Source of the DNA: Flavobacteriaceae bacterium UBA5079
GTDB taxonomy: Bacteria; Bacteroidota; Bacteroidia; Flavobacteriales; Flavobacteriaceae
Assembly: GCA_002414705.1 (NCBI GenBank)
Contig: DIAL01000101.1
Span: 43,948 to 58,706, forward strand
Length of the DNA stretch: 14,759 nucleotides
Direction: 5' to 3'
Shown: positions 14,104 through 14,759 of the stretch, piece by piece
How the letters are laid out: every line of letters begins with the position of its first letter
How positions within the stretch are numbered: the stretch's first letter is position 1
Made by a program: the position numbers and the translations under genes
Notes under the pieces: generated by a model
Seen by the model: only the letters and a program-made list of their open reading frames with translations
Database searches by the model: none
Told to the model about the DNA's origin: nothing

Positions 14104-14759
14104 AACAACAAGATGTACTTATAATTGGAGGTGGAGCTGCAGGTTTTTTTGCAGCAATTAATATAGCGGAACTAAATCCAGATTTAGCTATAACCATTTT
14201 AGAAAAAGCCAAGGAAGGTTTACAGAAGGTGAAGATTTCTGGAGGAGGACGTTGTAATGTTACTCATGCTGAATTTATTCCTTCAGAATTAACCCAGAAC
14301 TATCCACGTGGCGAAAAGGAATTATTAGGACCCTTTCATCAATTTATGACAGGCGATACAATTGCGTGGTTTGAAAAACGCGGTGTAGAATTGAAAATTG
14401 AAGAAGATGGAAGAATGTTTCCCGTTTCAAATACCTCACAAACCATTATTGATTGTTTTTTAAATGAAGCCAAAACACGAAAAATCAATGTGCAGTATAG
14501 CCAGAATGTGTTGAATATTGAGGTGAAAGATAATTTTAAAGGTTTTATAGTTTCAACAAAAGATGAAACCTATCATGCTGATAAATTACTCATTGCCACA
14601 GGAAGCAGTGTGAAGTTTTGGAAGTTGTTGGAAAAGCTTGGGCATTCAGTTGTGCAACCAGTTCCGTCATTGTTTACGTTTGATATTCAGGATGAACGTA
14701 TTCAAGATATTCCTGGAGTTGTTGCTCAAGATGTTGGTGTTTCGGTTCTTGGTACGGAA
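14100..14759 (+). CDS. YhiN/HI0933-type NAD(P)/FAD-dependent oxidoreductase, C-terminus cut by the window edge
   Basis: The frame is open from ATG 14100 to the last base, giving 220 residues. An FAD-binding Rossmann motif, IIGGGAAGFFAAI, occurs at residues 8-20, followed by KVKISGGGRCNVTH, the diagnostic segment of the HI0933/YhiN (BaiN-like) flavoproteins. RMFPVSNTSQT and LLIATGSSVKFW follow, the latter being the second dinucleotide-site region. Complete members are about 400 residues, so roughly half is missing. Some relatives reduce steroid or quinone-like substrates, but the physiological role of most is unknown. It overlaps the GDPD gene by four bases (ATGA) and so belongs to a separate two-gene or longer operon. 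Confidence 0.93.
   Translation, partial: MKQQDVLIIGGGAAGFFAAINIAELNPDLAITILEKAKEGLQKVKISGGGRCNVTHAEFIPSELTQNYPRGEKELLGPFHQFMTGDTIAWFEKRGVELKIEEDGRMFPVSNTSQTIIDCFLNEAKTRKINVQYSQNVLNIEVKDNFKGFIVSTKDETYHADKLLIATGSSVKFWKLLEKLGHSVVQPVPSLFTFDIQDERIQDIPGVVAQDVGVSVLGTE

Overview
The window is AT-rich, with tightly packed genes. The proteins look like those of the family Flavobacteriaceae (phylum Bacteroidota). Supporting signs are a TAnnTTTG-type -7 promoter element, loose lipoboxes, few Shine-Dalgarno sites, and a lipoprotein/outer-membrane Omp85-barrel fusion. The genus cannot be fixed from the sequence. The standard code with TAA as the preferred stop fits every gene; TGA ends one gene (14101-14103) in an ATGA overlap. 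No tRNA, rRNA, CRISPR array or insertion sequence is visible.

Layout. (1) 1-595, minus: an HD-domain protein cut by the left edge, probably an HD + membrane 'Pycsar effector-like' protein. (2) 596-814: divergent intergenic region with an inverted repeat and a plus-directed intrinsic terminator-like hairpin upstream of msrB. (3) 815-7912, plus: ten genes with tiny gaps or overlaps, nearly all concerned with sulfur oxidation damage. These are msrB, a glutaredoxin-like protein, selO, a 57-residue orphan, msrA, a DUF427 protein, a divergent MsrA paralogue, an alpha/beta-hydrolase-OsmC fusion, egtB (interrupted by an in-frame TGA) and egtD. (4) 7932-11606, plus: a 1224-residue envelope protein combining a metallophosphatase, a kinase-like segment and an Omp85 barrel. 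(5) 11682-12551, plus: a TesB-type acyl-CoA thioesterase. (6) 12548-13351, minus: a probable lipoprotein with a beta-propeller-like sequence, converging on tesB with a 4-base overlap. (7) 13411-14103 and 14100-end, plus: a glycerophosphodiester phosphodiesterase translationally coupled to a YhiN/HI0933-type flavoprotein that runs off the right edge.

How the genes fit together. The 815-7912 block reads as one operon for protecting and repairing oxidised sulfur. MsrA and MsrB reduce the two methionine sulfoxide epimers. SelO AMPylates redox proteins in other bacteria, and here its start lies inside a glutaredoxin-like gene. OsmC is a thiol peroxidase family. EgtD and EgtB are the first two dedicated steps to ergothioneine, a histidine-derived thione antioxidant. 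The most notable feature is the in-frame TGA at 6700-6702, which splits EgtB inside its C-terminal FGE-like domain while egtD stays intact. The most unusual protein is the 1224-residue metallophosphatase/kinase-like/Omp85 fusion.
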